DNA of 64,000 nt from Lacrimispora xylanisolvens (GTDB lineage: Bacteria; Bacillota; Clostridia; Lachnospirales; Lachnospiraceae), in NCBI GenBank assembly GCA_017084465.1, contig CP070896.1, forward strand, positions 4,639,501 through 4,703,500, written 5' to 3'. Shown here piece after piece: positions 46,854-58,217 of the stretch. Both the position numbers and the translations under genes were made by a program. The notes below the pieces were generated by a model, which did no database searches, was not told where the DNA came from, and saw only the letters and a list, made by a program, of their open reading frames with translations. Positions within the stretch are counted from its first letter, which is position 1, and every line of letters starts with the position of its first letter.

Positions 46854-47199
46854 GCTTATTCCATAAAAATATTTATTTATTAAATAAGAAAAATTCCTTG
46901 CATATTAAACCCTGGAATTAAGAATATTTCGTCCAATAATCATTAGACAGGCTTTATATACAGGAACGTGGAATTCCCTGTTTATCATGGAAACAGGAAA
47001 AAGATACCTAAAGTAATTATGATTATAGAAATATAATTGAGCAGGTATTTGATAAATTATGAATAATTATGATTTGCTATGAATAAAAATTCTGCTATGG
47101 TATATTGCTAACGTGTTGACGAAAACTACATTTTCATACTATAATATACCTTAATTTAGTTACTGCAAAGAAGATGTATTGCAGGAGAGGCGGGAGCTT
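46854..47199 (+). promoter_or_regulatory. AT-rich upstream region of the GGDEF/EAL gene with promoter at 47116-47145
   Basis: TTGACG at 47116-47121 and TATAAT at 47140-47145 are spaced by 18 bases, placing transcription start about 45 bases before the ATG at 47200. Upstream, CCTGTTT and AAACAGG near 46978-46998 form a small hairpin. No ORF, RNA gene or known riboswitch was recognised in the rest of the gap. Confidence 0.65.
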
Positions 47200-50100
47200 A
47201 TGAAGCGTATGTCGTGTGAAAACGGAGAAGCTGGTATTTACATAATTGACCAGGATTACAAGATTGTATATCTGAATGATATGGCAAAATTATATTATCC
47301 GAATTTACAGGTAGGAATGCACTGCTATCAAGGGATAGGAGTAAAATCGGCTCCCTGTACGGACTGCCCCTGGACAGGTGAGAACAGCGGTCCGGTGATT
47401 TCTTATAATACTGCATCTCAGGCCTGGATGGCAATTTCTTCCGGGCAGATAGACTGGCCGGGCAGTGAAAACTGCAGGCTTATTATGTCACGGCCGGTAG
47501 ATGAAAAAAATAAAAATCTGTTCTATTATCTGACTGAGTCAACGGTATATGACGGATTGCTGGAACTTAATTTTTTAGCGAATACTTATAAAGTTTTATT
47601 TCATGATAGCGAAAAATTGGAATTGTCTCCTGAGGAAGGCCGGTTGGATCAGATTCTCACGGAAACACTGAATTTCATGGTGCATCCCGATGAAAAGCAG
47701 AGCTTTGAAGAATTTTGGGATTTATCTTCCATGGCCTCCCGATTAAGGGACAGCGACCGGGTATTAAGGGGAGAGTTCCGCAGGAAGATGCCGGGTGACG
47801 GATACTGTTGGATGAATCTGATTCTGGTTTTATTCCGCAGTGGGGAAGATCCGGATAACGATGCCATCATTATGTGTTATATCCAGGATATCGATGAGCG
47901 AAAGAAGAAGGATGAAGAAGAGGAAAGACGGCTTAGGGAGATAAGGGAAGAGACGGATTCCATGACGGGGCTTTACCGTTATGGGCCATTTTTTGAGAAA
48001 GCAGATTATCTTTTAAAAAATACGGATTCCACCGGATTTTTTATGGTAGCAATCGATATTGAACATTTTAAGCTGTTTAATGAATGGTACGGAGAAGAGG
48101 AAGGGGACCGTTTCCTCATAAGAATTGGCGATTACTTAAAAGAGATCGAGAAGTTTTACTCTTCTGTCGCCGGTTATATGGGCGGAGATGATTTTGTGAT
48201 CCTCATTCCGGAAGATTTGTCCGTGCTGGAAGAACTGGAGGATGTAATTAACATCTATGCCAAGCAGTATGGGGGCAATGCGGGATTTATGCCGGCATTT
48301 GGTGTGTACCGGGTTGAGGATTTAAGCCTTCCGGTAAGCATGATGTATGACAGGGCTGCCATAGCGCTTAATTCTGTAAAGGGCAATTATACGAAACGTG
48401 TGGGCTGGTATGATCCGGGAATGAAGCGGAAGATGGAAAGTGACCAGGTTCTGCTTTCTGAGATTCAGCGGGCTCTTGAGAAGAAGGAATTTATATTCTA
48501 TGCCCAGCCCCAGTGCAATATGCTGACAGGCAGGATTATCGGTCTGGAATCTCTGGTCAGATGGCAGCATCCACAAAGGGGGGTGATTTCTCCGGGAGAA
48601 TTCATTCCGCTGCTGGAGCAGAATGGCTTTATTACATATCTTGATGTGTATGTCTGGGAGATGGTGTGCAGGCAGTTAAGCACCTGGATTAAAGAAGGAA
48701 GGCGCCCCATCCCGATTTCGGTTAATATGTCCCGTATGGATATTTATGCCATTGATGTTGTTGAGAAGTTTAAACAGCTGGTAAGCCGCTACGAGATCGA
48801 TCCCAAATATCTGGAGATTGAGATTACGGAAAGTGCTTATGCGGAAGATTACGATCTGATCCGAAAAGTTGTGGAAGATCTGCGCAGGGCTGGATTCCCT
48901 GTATTTATGGACGATTTTGGAAGCGGGTATTCATCCTTAAACATGCTAAAGGATGTGAATGTGGATGTAATCAAGATTGATACCAAATTCCTTGATATGA
49001 ACGAGAACAGCAAGGGAAGAGGGATGGGAATCTTGGAAACCATTGTCCGCATGGCCAGAGTGATGCAGCTGAAGGTCATAGCGGAGGGTGTGGAAGAAAA
49101 GGAACAGGTTGATTTCCTGATCAATATCGGATGCATTTACGGACAGGGCTTTTATTACCATGAGCCCCTTCCGGTACACGTATTAGAAAAACTTCTGGAT
49201 GAAGACAACAACTTAGATTACAGAGGAATTCAGGCACGGCAGCTAAAGCAGCTGAAGCTGGAAGATCTGTTTAATGAGAATATCATCAGTGAAGCCATGC
49301 TTAACAACATGCTTGGTGCCATTGCATTGTATGAGATCTACGAGGATCGCTGTGAGATTCTCCGTGTGAATGAGGAATATTACCGTGTGACCGGAGATAA
49401 TCCAATTGATATGGAAGAACGGAAACGGTATGTGTTAAACAAGGTATACAGAGACGATATGGACTGGGTATTAAATATTTTTGAGGAGGCATATAACAAT
49501 CCGCTGCAGGGGGCAGAAGGAACGTTTCGCCGTTACCGCACCAGCGGAGAATTAATGTGGGTGCATCTGCGGGTCTTCTTTTTACGGGAACAGGATGATC
49601 ACCGTCTTTACTATGGGGCGGTAAGAGATGCGACTGAGCAGATGGAGCAGAGGCAGAAGCTGAAAGACTCCCAGAACATGTTAAGAGATGTATTGAAGAT
49701 TGCGGGTAAGAATATCTCCTTTAATAATATTGCAGAAGAGAATCAATGGGCAGCAAGCGCGGTTTTTGCCCAGATGGCACCAGGCGGTTTATTCGGAGTT
49801 TACTGTGATAAGGGACTTCCTTTGTATTTTGCCAATAATGAGATGCTTCGTATTTTAAATTACGATTCTTATGAGGAATTTGCCAGGAGACCGATGGGTT
49901 AGGACGAAACCTTCTGCACCCGGAAGATTTAAACATGATACAGGGGAATACGCTTCGGTTCATGGCTCCTGGAATGGAATATACGTTCCGTCACAGGATG
50001 AGAAAAAAAGATGGAACCTGGCTGTGGATGGTGGCCAAGGGCCGGGTGGTACAGGCGGAAGACGGAAGATTTGCAATTGTAAGCGCCTGCATGGATATTA

Positions 50101-51008
50101 CCGATACGGTACTGGCTCAGAAGCGTCTTCAGGAAGCCAACAGAACCCTGCGGTTTAAAAATGACGAACTGGAATTTTTAAGCTCCGGTATGCTGGGCGG
50201 ATATTACCGCTGCAGAAAATCCGAAGATATGGAGTTTTTGTATACAAGCCCCCGATTCCTTGAGATCCTTGGCTATAGCAATGATGAGTTGAATGAGCTC
50301 TTTCAAAATCGGCTTTTAAATATGATACACCCGGGTGATAGGGAAAAAATCAGGCTCATGACGGAGACCTTAAGCCCTGATGAGAGCTTAAAGGGTGTGG
50401 AGTACCGTATCCTGACCCGCAACGGGTATAAATGGATTCTTTGCCATTCCAGATTGTCTGTGAAATCAGGAGACAGTTTCCTTTATGGAGTGATGCTTGA
50501 TATTGAGGAACTTGGTGAATTATATAGTCAGGTGGAAGAATGCAGAACTCCGTTACTGCCAGAAGGAGTACGGTTCTTTCAGAATCGCGATGCGGCAGTG
50601 GGGAGGATGGAGAATTATTTATCACGCCACAGATTTTTAACTTCAGGTCTTTTGCTGTTTTCCTTTCATGGTGGAAACATTGACTCAAATTCCGCAAGAC
50701 AGGCATTTCTGGAACAGGCATTGTTCATGAAGCGGTTTTTCAGAGAAGACGATATCATGTGCCTGGATGGGGATTATGAAATCCTGATTCTGTGCCGGAA
50801 TATCAAAGAAGAAGATATTAAGTTAAAATGCAGGCGAATTTTAAAGGAATTAAGATATCAGATGATGAGCCAGGTATCCAAAGCGCTGCTTCCTGTCCGT
50901 GCAGGTTTAACTGTAATCCAGGTTCAGGAAGACGACTTTGAGGAATGCTATGACAGAGTAAAGGATTCCCTGTTAAAAAATGCCTTAAGTACAGATCAGG
51001 AATTGTAA
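47200..51008 (+). CDS. multidomain PAS-GGDEF-EAL-PAS signalling protein, one apparent frameshift
   Basis: About 1,269 residues, soluble. The order is an N-terminal PAS-like region, a PAS (about 120-240), GGDEF (about 255-410), EAL (about 430-675), and further PAS domains and a degenerate C-terminal region. The GGDEF site reads GGDDF (328-332). The EAL site reads ESL (450-452), with the rest of the phosphodiesterase residues present (SVNMSR, EITES, DDFGSGYSS, IKID, AEGVE). The frame breaks at the GG of 49886-49887; restoring one G gives EEFARETDGLGRNLLHPEDL. The ATG at 47200 is behind GGAGAGG. It is a likely c-di-GMP turnover protein with phosphodiesterase activity the better supported half. 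Confidence 0.87.
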
Positions 51009-51084
51009 ATAAAGAATAGACCTCTTTTTTCATATGTGTTATAATCCACGTAAACCATTTCAGGATAAAGGAAGGAATAATGAT

Positions 51085-52290
51085 ATGATAGCAGACAAGA
51101 TGAGACCCCTTGTAGAAAACAATTCCGCCATCCGCGCCATGTTCGAAGAGGGAAAGAAGATGGCTGCCGAATATGGTGCAGAAAATGTCTATGATTTCAG
51201 CCTCGGTAATCCCAATGTGCCAGCACCGGAAGCAGTAAAACAGGCCATTCTTGATATTATGAACGAGGAAGAATCTACCATGGTTCATGGATATATGAGC
51301 AATGCAGGTTTTGATGACGTAAGAGAAGGCATAGCAAAGTCTATCAACCGAAGGTTCGGGACTCATTTTCATGGAGGCAATCTCCTTATGACGGTAGGGG
51401 CCGCCAGCGGTCTGAACGTGATTTTAAAGACCATATTAGATCCTGGTGATGAGGTAATTGTATTCGCACCCTATTTTATGGAATACGGTTCTTACGTACG
51501 CAATTATGACGGTGTGCTTTCTGTTGTTCCGCCGAATACAGAAACCTTTCAGCCAAATCTCCTGGAATTTGAAAGCAGAATCACAAACAGGACTAAGGCA
51601 GTCATTATAAATACTCCCAATAACCCAACCGGCGTGGTTTATTCTTCTGAAACCCTTCGGGAGATTGGCACCATTCTGGAGCGGAAAGAAAAAGAGTATG
51701 GATCTTCCATACTCCTGATTTCAGATGAGCCTTACAGAGAGCTTGCTTATGACGGTGTTGAGGTTCCTTATGTGACGCTGTTTTACAAAAATACAGTGGT
51801 CTGCTATTCCTACAGCAAATCCTTATCTCTGCCAGGGGAAAGAATCGGATATCTGGTCATTCCCGATGAGGTGGAGGATTCAAAGGCTGTGATTGCGGCT
51901 GCCAGCATTTCAAACCGGGTTTTAGGATGCGTCAATGCTCCGTCTCTGATGCAGAGAGTGATTCTTCGCTGCGTAGATGAAAAAGTGAACTTGTCTGCTT
52001 ATAATAAAAACAGGGAGCTTCTTTACAACAGTTTAACAGAATACGGATTTGAATGTATCAAGCCGGAAGGTGCATTTTATCTGTTTATAAAAACTCCGGA
52101 AGATGACAAACTGTTTTGTGAGTATTGTAAAAAACACCGGGTTCTTCTGGTACAGGGAAGTGCTTTTGCATGTCCTGGCTATGCGAGGATTGCGTATTGT
52201 GTATCTTATGAACAGATTGAACGTTCACTTCCTGCGTTTCATGCTATTGCACAGGAGTATGGACTTACATCAGACCGGGAGGGCTTATGA
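51085..52290 (+). CDS. pyridoxal-phosphate aminotransferase, class I/II
   Basis: A 401-residue fold-type I aminotransferase. Landmarks are DFSLGNPNVPAP, GAASGLNVILKT, NTPNNPTGVVYS, SDEPYRELAYDG (Asp for the pyridine nitrogen), the lysine loop SYSKSLSLPGERIGY and the final Arg in GYARIAYCVS. The ATG at 51085 follows AAGGAAGG. It overlaps the HisC-like gene by four bases. Related enzymes act on aspartate or aromatic amino acids; the substrate is not evident. Confidence 0.9.
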   Translation: MIADKMRPLVENNSAIRAMFEEGKKMAAEYGAENVYDFSLGNPNVPAPEAVKQAILDIMNEEESTMVHGYMSNAGFDDVREGIAKSINRRFGTHFHGGNLLMTVGAASGLNVILKTILDPGDEVIVFAPYFMEYGSYVRNYDGVLSVVPPNTETFQPNLLEFESRITNRTKAVIINTPNNPTGVVYSSETLREIGTILERKEKEYGSSILLISDEPYRELAYDGVEVPYVTLFYKNTVVCYSYSKSLSLPGERIGYLVIPDEVEDSKAVIAAASISNRVLGCVNAPSLMQRVILRCVDEKVNLSAYNKNRELLYNSLTEYGFECIKPEGAFYLFIKTPEDDKLFCEYCKKHRVLLVQGSAFACPGYARIAYCVSYEQIERSLPAFHAIAQEYGLTSDREGL

Positions 52291-53342
52291 TGAAAGCATG
52301 GCAGGCGAATATCCGAACAGTAACCCCATATGTTCCAGGCGAACAGCCAAAGGGCGGGAACTTAATTAAACTGAATACCAATGAAAATCCTTATCCTCCG
52401 TCACCTCTGGTTAAAAAAGCCATGGGTGAGATGGATTACGATACGTTCCGCAAATATCCGGATCCGTCTTCCACCGTTCTGACAAAGGCACTGTGTGAAT
52501 GCTATCAGATGGAGGAAGATGAGATTTTTGTGGGAGTCGGGTCTGATGATGTGATTGCCATGTCATTTCTCACATTTTTTAATTCTGAAAAGCCAGTCTT
52601 ATTTCCCGATGTGTCGTATTCCTTCTATCAGGTATGGGCGGAGCTGTTTCATATTCCGTTTGAGACACCTGTTCTAGATGAGGATTTTCTCATTTGTAAG
52701 GAAGATTATTATAAAGAGAATGGGGGAATCATATTCCCGAACCCCAACGCGCCCACTGGCGTTTTTATGCCATTAAGTGAAGTGGAAGACATCATCGCCC
52801 ACAATCAGGAGTCAGTTGTGATTGTGGATGAAGCTTACATTGATTTTGGCGGTGAAAGTGCGGCCGGGCTGATAAAAAAATATGATAATCTGCTGGTTGT
52901 GCAGACGTTTAGCAAATCCCGGTCTATGGCAGGAATGCGGATCGGTTTTGCCATGGGTAACAAAGAACTGATACGGGCTTTAAACGATGTGAAATATTCT
53001 TATAATTCCTATACTATGAATATGCCAGCTCAGGTTCTGGGTGCGGAAGCGGTAAAGGATGACAGTTATTTCAGACAGACGATTGAAAAAATTATAACCA
53101 CAAGAGAGAAAGCGAAAAAACGTCTCAGTGAACTTGGTTTTGTATTCCCTGATTCCATGGCTAATTTTATTTTTGCCAGTCATAAGGAGAAAAAAGCGGA
53201 AGATATTTACCTGGCGTTGAGAGAAAAACAGATTTTCGTTCGTTACTTTAAACAGCCAAGGCTTGATAATTATTTAAGGATCACCATTGGTACGGATGAG
53301 GAGATGGAAAAGCTTTATGATTTCCTGGAGAAATTTCTTTGA
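52287..53342 (+). CDS. hisC: histidinol-phosphate aminotransferase-like protein
   Basis: A 351-residue HisC-type enzyme. Landmarks are KLNTNENPYPPSP, VGVGSDDVIAMSF, FPNPNAPTGVF, VDEAYIDFGG, the lysine loop TFSKSRSMAGMRIG and RITIGTDEEM. It could serve histidine biosynthesis or transaminate an aromatic acid. No other his genes are adjacent. It is translationally coupled to the preceding aminotransferase. Confidence 0.86.
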   Translation: MMKAWQANIRTVTPYVPGEQPKGGNLIKLNTNENPYPPSPLVKKAMGEMDYDTFRKYPDPSSTVLTKALCECYQMEEDEIFVGVGSDDVIAMSFLTFFNSEKPVLFPDVSYSFYQVWAELFHIPFETPVLDEDFLICKEDYYKENGGIIFPNPNAPTGVFMPLSEVEDIIAHNQESVVIVDEAYIDFGGESAAGLIKKYDNLLVVQTFSKSRSMAGMRIGFAMGNKELIRALNDVKYSYNSYTMNMPAQVLGAEAVKDDSYFRQTIEKIITTREKAKKRLSELGFVFPDSMANFIFASHKEKKAEDIYLALREKQIFVRYFKQPRLDNYLRITIGTDEEMEKLYDFLEKFL

Positions 53343-53396
53343 TCAGACTATTTATCACTTGGACTTTTTGGGGTATTATAAAGGCAGGAGATAAGC

Positions 53397-54533
53397 ATGG
53401 AATTTGTAAAAAAATATAGCAGAATTTTATTAAATATTATTATTCCTATTGTGTTTACCTATTTAATCTGCATCTGGGGGCCAAGAATACTGAATTTCTT
53501 TCTTCCTTTCGTGATTGGCTGGGTGATTTCCGCCATTGCCAATCCCCTGGTGCGTTTGTTGGAGAAACGCCTGAAACTGGTGAGAAAGCATAGTTCTGTG
53601 CTGATTGTGGTGGCAGTACTGGCTCTTATTATTGGTGCTTTTTATTTAATCATATCAAAACTGATTTCGGAAGCAGCAGGATTTGTGAAGGATATTCCCC
53701 TTTACTATGATTCGGCCTGGGTTGAGGTTCAAAAGATGCTTCTGACGGCAGAAAATCTGCTGCGTTTTCTTCCCAATGGCATTCAGGATTCGGTGAATGT
53801 TTTTGTAACACATATTGGAGAATATTTAAATGTTATGGTGCAGAAAATCGCATCGCCCACCTTTATGGCTGCGGGCAATGTGGTAAAGAGTATTCCTGCA
53901 GCACTTGTTTACACGGTTGTAACCATATTTTCTTCCTATATTTTTATTGTGGACCGGGATAAAATTCTTGTTTTTATAGACCGGTATACTCCTGATGGAT
54001 TTTCCAAATATTATGATTATCTGAAAAAGGACGTAAAGCATCTGGTAGGAGGCTATTTTCTTGCTCAGTTTAAGATAATGTTCATTATCGCAGGTGTACT
54101 GGCAGCAGGATTTCTGGTTCTGGGAGTTAAGTATGCACTTTTGCTTGCTGTCATTATTGCGATTCTTGATTTCCTTCCTATCCTTGGGACTGGTACCATA
54201 CTGATTCCCTGGGCGATTCTTAGGATTGTTTCAGGAGAGTACGCCTTTGGCGTAGGTCTGATTGTGATTTACGTACTGACACTGGTATTGAGACAGATCA
54301 TTCAGCCGAAGATCGTTGGAGATACCATGGGACTTGACCCGTTAATGACATTATTATTTTTATATTTGGGATTTAAAATAAGCGGGATTGCCGGAATGAT
54401 ACTGGCTGTTCCCATTGGAATGCTGGTGATCAGCATTTATAAATTCGGTGCCTTTGACCGGTTCCTTTACAGCGTAAAGACCTTGGTTCACGACATCAAT
54501 GGGTTTAGAAAAGAGAAAGATGATATCGATTAA
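53397..54533 (+). CDS. AI-2E family exporter, YtvI-like membrane protein
   Basis: A 378-residue protein with about eight membrane helices of the AI-2E/PerM family. The C-terminal block VIIAILDFLPILGTGTILIPW and GLDPLMTLLFLYLGFKISG is family-typical. Sporulation protein YtvI belongs here. The transported species is unknown. The SD is CAGGAG. Confidence 0.88.
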   Translation: MEFVKKYSRILLNIIIPIVFTYLICIWGPRILNFFLPFVIGWVISAIANPLVRLLEKRLKLVRKHSSVLIVVAVLALIIGAFYLIISKLISEAAGFVKDIPLYYDSAWVEVQKMLLTAENLLRFLPNGIQDSVNVFVTHIGEYLNVMVQKIASPTFMAAGNVVKSIPAALVYTVVTIFSSYIFIVDRDKILVFIDRYTPDGFSKYYDYLKKDVKHLVGGYFLAQFKIMFIIAGVLAAGFLVLGVKYALLLAVIIAILDFLPILGTGTILIPWAILRIVSGEYAFGVGLIVIYVLTLVLRQIIQPKIVGDTMGLDPLMTLLFLYLGFKISGIAGMILAVPIGMLVISIYKFGAFDRFLYSVKTLVHDINGFRKEKDDID

Positions 54534-54554
54534 AAGCAGTAATTGGAGGATACA

Positions 54555-55511
54555 ATGAAAAACATAAGATTGAAGATCGCCGCTTATCTGATTGCATGTC
54601 TTATGGCTTCTGAGGCATTTGCTACCCCTTTAAATGGTTATTCGGCAGAGGCCTGGAAACTGGAGAACGGACAATACATTGATGCATCCGGTAATCCTAT
54701 TACAGGAGTTTTAGCAAAGGGAATTACAGTGACCAAATACCAGAACAGGCAGAATGAGGTAAATGGAGGGATTGACTGGAAGAAGGTGGCAGAAGACGGA
54801 GTTTCTTTTGCTATGGTGCGGATTGGTTATTTCAATGATATGGATCCCTATTTTTCAGAGAATATGAAGCATGCTTCGGAAAATGGGATTAAAACAGGTG
54901 TATTTTTTTATACCCAGGCTCTTGATACACAAACAGCAGTGGAAGAGGCAAAGTATGTGCTGCGTCAGGTAAAGGATTATAAAATCTCTTATCCAATCGC
55001 TTATGACGTGGAATCCCAGTATCTTCTTGATAATAAGCTTTCCAAACAGCAGATTACGGATAATATCAACGCATTTTGTAAAACCATTACAGATGCGGGC
55101 TATCGCCCGATTGTCTATGCAAATAATAAATGGCTGTCTCTTCATATCGATATGAGCCAGGTTCCCTATGATGTATGGTATGCCAGATACGGAACGGTCA
55201 ATGATTATCAGAACAGAACCATCTGGCAGTGTACGGATAAAGGAAGGGTGGCAGGAATCGATGGAGATGTTACCATCGAATTATCCTTTGCAGATTACGG
55301 TTCCATGATTCCGGCAGATGGCTTTAAAACCATTGACGGGGAACGGTATTACATGAAAAACTATGAAAAACAGACTGGCTGGATTCAACCGGATGGAACG
55401 TGGTATTATCTGGATTCCAATGGAATGGTAGTTCATGATAAGACCATGGTAATAGACAATGTATCTTATACCTTCGGTTCTCAGGGAGAGATAACAAATC
55501 AGACAAAATAG
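54555..55511 (+). CDS. secreted GH25-type muramidase with wall-binding repeats
   Basis: A 318-residue protein with a signal peptide (about 1-23). A GH25 lysozyme-like domain (about 55-255) is followed by choline/glucan-binding-type repeats (RYYMKNYEKQTGWIQPDG, WYYLDSNG). The acidic pair of GH25 is present as Asp151 and Glu153 in AYDVESQ. However, the conserved N-terminal Asp (GIDVSxYQ) is replaced by Thr58 (GITVTKYQ), so activity may be reduced or altered. The ATG at 54555 is behind TTGGAGGA. It lies between two transporter genes. Confidence 0.85.
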   Translation: MKNIRLKIAAYLIACLMASEAFATPLNGYSAEAWKLENGQYIDASGNPITGVLAKGITVTKYQNRQNEVNGGIDWKKVAEDGVSFAMVRIGYFNDMDPYFSENMKHASENGIKTGVFFYTQALDTQTAVEEAKYVLRQVKDYKISYPIAYDVESQYLLDNKLSKQQITDNINAFCKTITDAGYRPIVYANNKWLSLHIDMSQVPYDVWYARYGTVNDYQNRTIWQCTDKGRVAGIDGDVTIELSFADYGSMIPADGFKTIDGERYYMKNYEKQTGWIQPDGTWYYLDSNGMVVHDKTMVIDNVSYTFGSQGEITNQTK

Positions 55512-55522
55512 TGGAGTTACAA

Positions 55523-56892
55523 GTGAAAAAAGAAAACGATTTAAATTCAGATCATATAAAAGGGCTGGTATGGAGGCTTGCAATCCCCTCCATGCTGGCT
55601 CAGTTTGTCAGTGTTTTATATAGTATCGTAGACCGTATGTATATTGGAAATATCCCGGAGATCGGGGAAGTCGCCCTGGCAGGAGTTGGAATCTGTGGTC
55701 CCATTGTGACCCTGATTTCTTCTTTTGCTTTTTTAGTGGGAGCAGGAGGATCTCCCCTTATGAGCATTCGTCTGGGAGAGAAAAACCAGAGAGCTGCCAG
55801 TCAGATTCTGGCAAACTGCTTCCTCCTCTTATTGACTTTTTCCGTTCTTATCACAGCGGTCTCCTTTCTGTTGAAAGACCACCTTCTCATGTGGTTCGGT
55901 GCGGGAAAGACGGTATTTCCCTATGCAGATGAATATCTTACCGTATATCTTACCGGAACCGTGTTTGCATTGCTTTCCGCAGGGTTAAATCCTTTCATTG
56001 TAAGTCAGGGATATGCCAGGACAGCCATGAAATCCGTGGTCTGTGGAGCAGTGAGCAATATAATCCTGGACCCCATTTTTATTTTTGTTTTCGGAATGGG
56101 AGTAAAAGGTGCTGCTATTGCAACCGTTCTGTCCCAGGTGATATCCTGTATCTATGTTCTTAGATTTCTTTTTTGGTAAAATTCCTCCCATTGGCATAAC
56201 CATTCAGGGGTATGACTTAGAAGTGATGAAGAGAATTCTTACACTGGGGCTTTCCCCGTTTCTCATTATTGCATTTGATAACGTGCTTATCATTTCGTTA
56301 AATACAGTAATCATGCATTTTGGTGGTGAAGGCAGCGCAGAAAAGCTTCTTACCTGTATGACCATTGTGCAAAGTTTTATGTTAATGGTAACCATGCCTC
56401 TTGGAGGTATTACAACAGGGACCCAGACCATTCTGGGTTATAATTTAGGGGCAGGAAGACCGGAGCGGATCAGACAGGCGGAGCGCTATATTGCCCTTCT
56501 GGCAGTTGGTTTTACCACAGTAATGTTCCTGATTGCCCATACGGTTCCCCAGGTCTTTGTACATATTTTCACACGGGACCAGTCTTATGTTGATCTGACT
56601 GTCAGCGGGATAAAGATCTATACCATGGGAATAATACCTTTGGCACTACAGTACGTTATTGTTGATGGATTCACCGGTCTGGGAGCGGCGAAAGCAGCAA
56701 TTTCACTTTCCATGTTCCCGAAAGACAATTTTCCTTCTTGGAGCGGTGCTGCTGCCTGCATGGCTGGGAGTTAATTATATTTTTTACACAGAACCAATCT
56801 CAGATTTCATAAGCGTAATGGTATCCATATTCGTTTTTACAACTTTGTTTGGGCGAATCATACAGAAAGGGACAAAAGTTATTGACATATGA
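55523..56892 (+). CDS. MATE-family multidrug/cation antiporter, two apparent frameshifts
   Basis: About 456 residues and 12 helices of the MATE family, NorM/DinF type (LAIPSMLAQFVSVLYSIVDRMYIG; core motif YSIVDRMYIGN). The frame breaks at the T run 56169-56174 (one gained; correction LRFLFGKIPPIG) and the C run 56717-56719 (one gained; correction SMFRKTIFLLGAVLLPAW). The GTG at 55523 with GGAG six bases upstream is preferred over the GTG at 55511. Confidence 0.88.
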
Positions 56893-56951
56893 CAGAAATG
56901 ATTCTATGATATCCATAGTGAGTCATTTACTAAATAACAGGAGGTCTTGCT

Positions 56952-57347
56952 ATGAAAATTGCGGTTACTTATGACAGAGGAAATGTATTTCAGCATTTTG
57001 GACAAACCACACAGTTTAAAATCTATGAGGTGGAAGACAAAAATGTAATATCGCAGGATATTGCGGATACCAATGGAGACGGTCACGGTGCCCTGGCAGG
57101 TTTTCTGACCAGACTGGGTGTAAAAACTCTTATTTGTGGTGGGATTGGAGCAGGAGCGAGAAATGCTCTGTCAGAAGCCGGAATCAGGTTATATCCGGGA
57201 GTGGAAGGAAATGCTGATGAGGCGGTGAATTCCCTGCTGTCAGGAAGCCTTCAGTTTGATCCGGATACTCTTTGCAGCCATCATCATGAGGGAAATGAAG
57301 ATCACGATTGTGGTCATCACCATCATGGAGAAAGCTGCGGTCATTAA
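56952..57347 (+). CDS. NifX/NifB-type dinitrogenase-cofactor-like protein with His-rich tail
   Basis: A 131-residue protein. Residues 1-105 are a dinitrogenase iron-molybdenum cofactor domain (MKIAVTYDRGNVFQHFGQT, then GVKTLICGGIGAGARNAL). The last 25 residues hold SHHHEGNEDHDCGHHHHGE, a dense metal-chelating tail. No nitrogenase genes are present. Proteins of this type in anaerobes are thought to carry or sequester metal clusters. It lies near a metal-efflux operon. Confidence 0.88.
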   Translation: MKIAVTYDRGNVFQHFGQTTQFKIYEVEDKNVISQDIADTNGDGHGALAGFLTRLGVKTLICGGIGAGARNALSEAGIRLYPGVEGNADEAVNSLLSGSLQFDPDTLCSHHHEGNEDHDCGHHHHGESCGH

Positions 57348-57372
57348 TGCAATTAAACATATGGGATAATAA

Positions 57373-57416
57373 AATGCATCCCCGCGGGCTGTAAAAGCCG
57401 TGGGGGTGCATTTTTA
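57373..57416. terminator. intrinsic terminator between convergent operons
   Basis: AATGCATCCCC and GGGGTGCATT form a ten-base stem with inner GCGGGCT/AGCCGTG pairing, followed by TTTTT. The reverse strand also shows AT-rich flanks, so it can serve both directions. Confidence 0.85.
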
Positions 57417-57421
57417 TTGAA

Positions 57422-58205
57422 TCAGGAGCCGGTGGACTGATAGTGCCTTAACCCCAGTTTCCATAAAAGAAATGCAGGAATGAGAAAAAGGGCACTAAAC
57501 AGAGGCAGCAGGCTGTACCACGGGTTGTCTGATTTCCCCGTCAGATATAAAAAAGGATAATACTGGAACAGAGCAAAGGGAACCAGGTAAGTACAAATTA
57601 AAAGAACGGTTTTCCCATAAATCCCTACGGGATATTTCCCGTATTCCCTGGCTCCGTCTGTAAATACATTCATAAATTCCAGCCCCTCCAGAGTAAAGCA
57701 TAAGCATGCAAATATCAGGTAAATGGCTCCAAAAACACAAACACCTCCTGTAATCATCAGTACTACAAGAATGCACCGAAGGGGTGTCCAGTTTATGGAG
57801 CTGTAGCAAATCCCATAAACCAGCATGACAACAGCCTGAATCAGCCGTCCGAATCTGGTTAAGTCCACCTTGCTGCAAAGAACCAGAAACAGGCTGTTTT
57901 TCGGACGGAGTAGGATACGGTCAAATTCTCCGTTTCCAATTATGGTTTCAAAGGTATCCAGACTACGGAATACGGTTTCTGCCAGTGTAAAAGCCATAAG
58001 AGTAATAGAAAAACACAAAAGCACTTCGCTGTAAGAGAATCCGTTCACCTGGTGGAAACGGGTCATCATAAAATAGACTCCTAAAAAAACATTAAAGGAG
58101 ATTAAAAACTGCCCGAATAATGTCATAAAAAAAGAAACCTTGTGCTGCATCATGCTTTTTAAATGCATGAAAAAAGAAACTAACGTAAAGCCTGAATGAA
58201 TTCAT
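57422..58205 (-). CDS. ABC-2 type permease (ABC2_membrane_6), one apparent frameshift
   Basis: About 260 residues and six helices, similar to the pairwise permeases with conserved GNGEFDRILLRPKNSLFLVL. The initial codons MNSFRLYVSFF (ATG at 58205 behind AAAGGAGG) are out of frame with the rest because of one extra base in the A run 58170-58175. Corrected, they join FMHLKSMMQHKVSF. It forms a heteromeric exporter with the two upstream genes. Substrate unknown. Confidence 0.85.
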
Positions 58206-58217
58206 GATATCCTCCTT

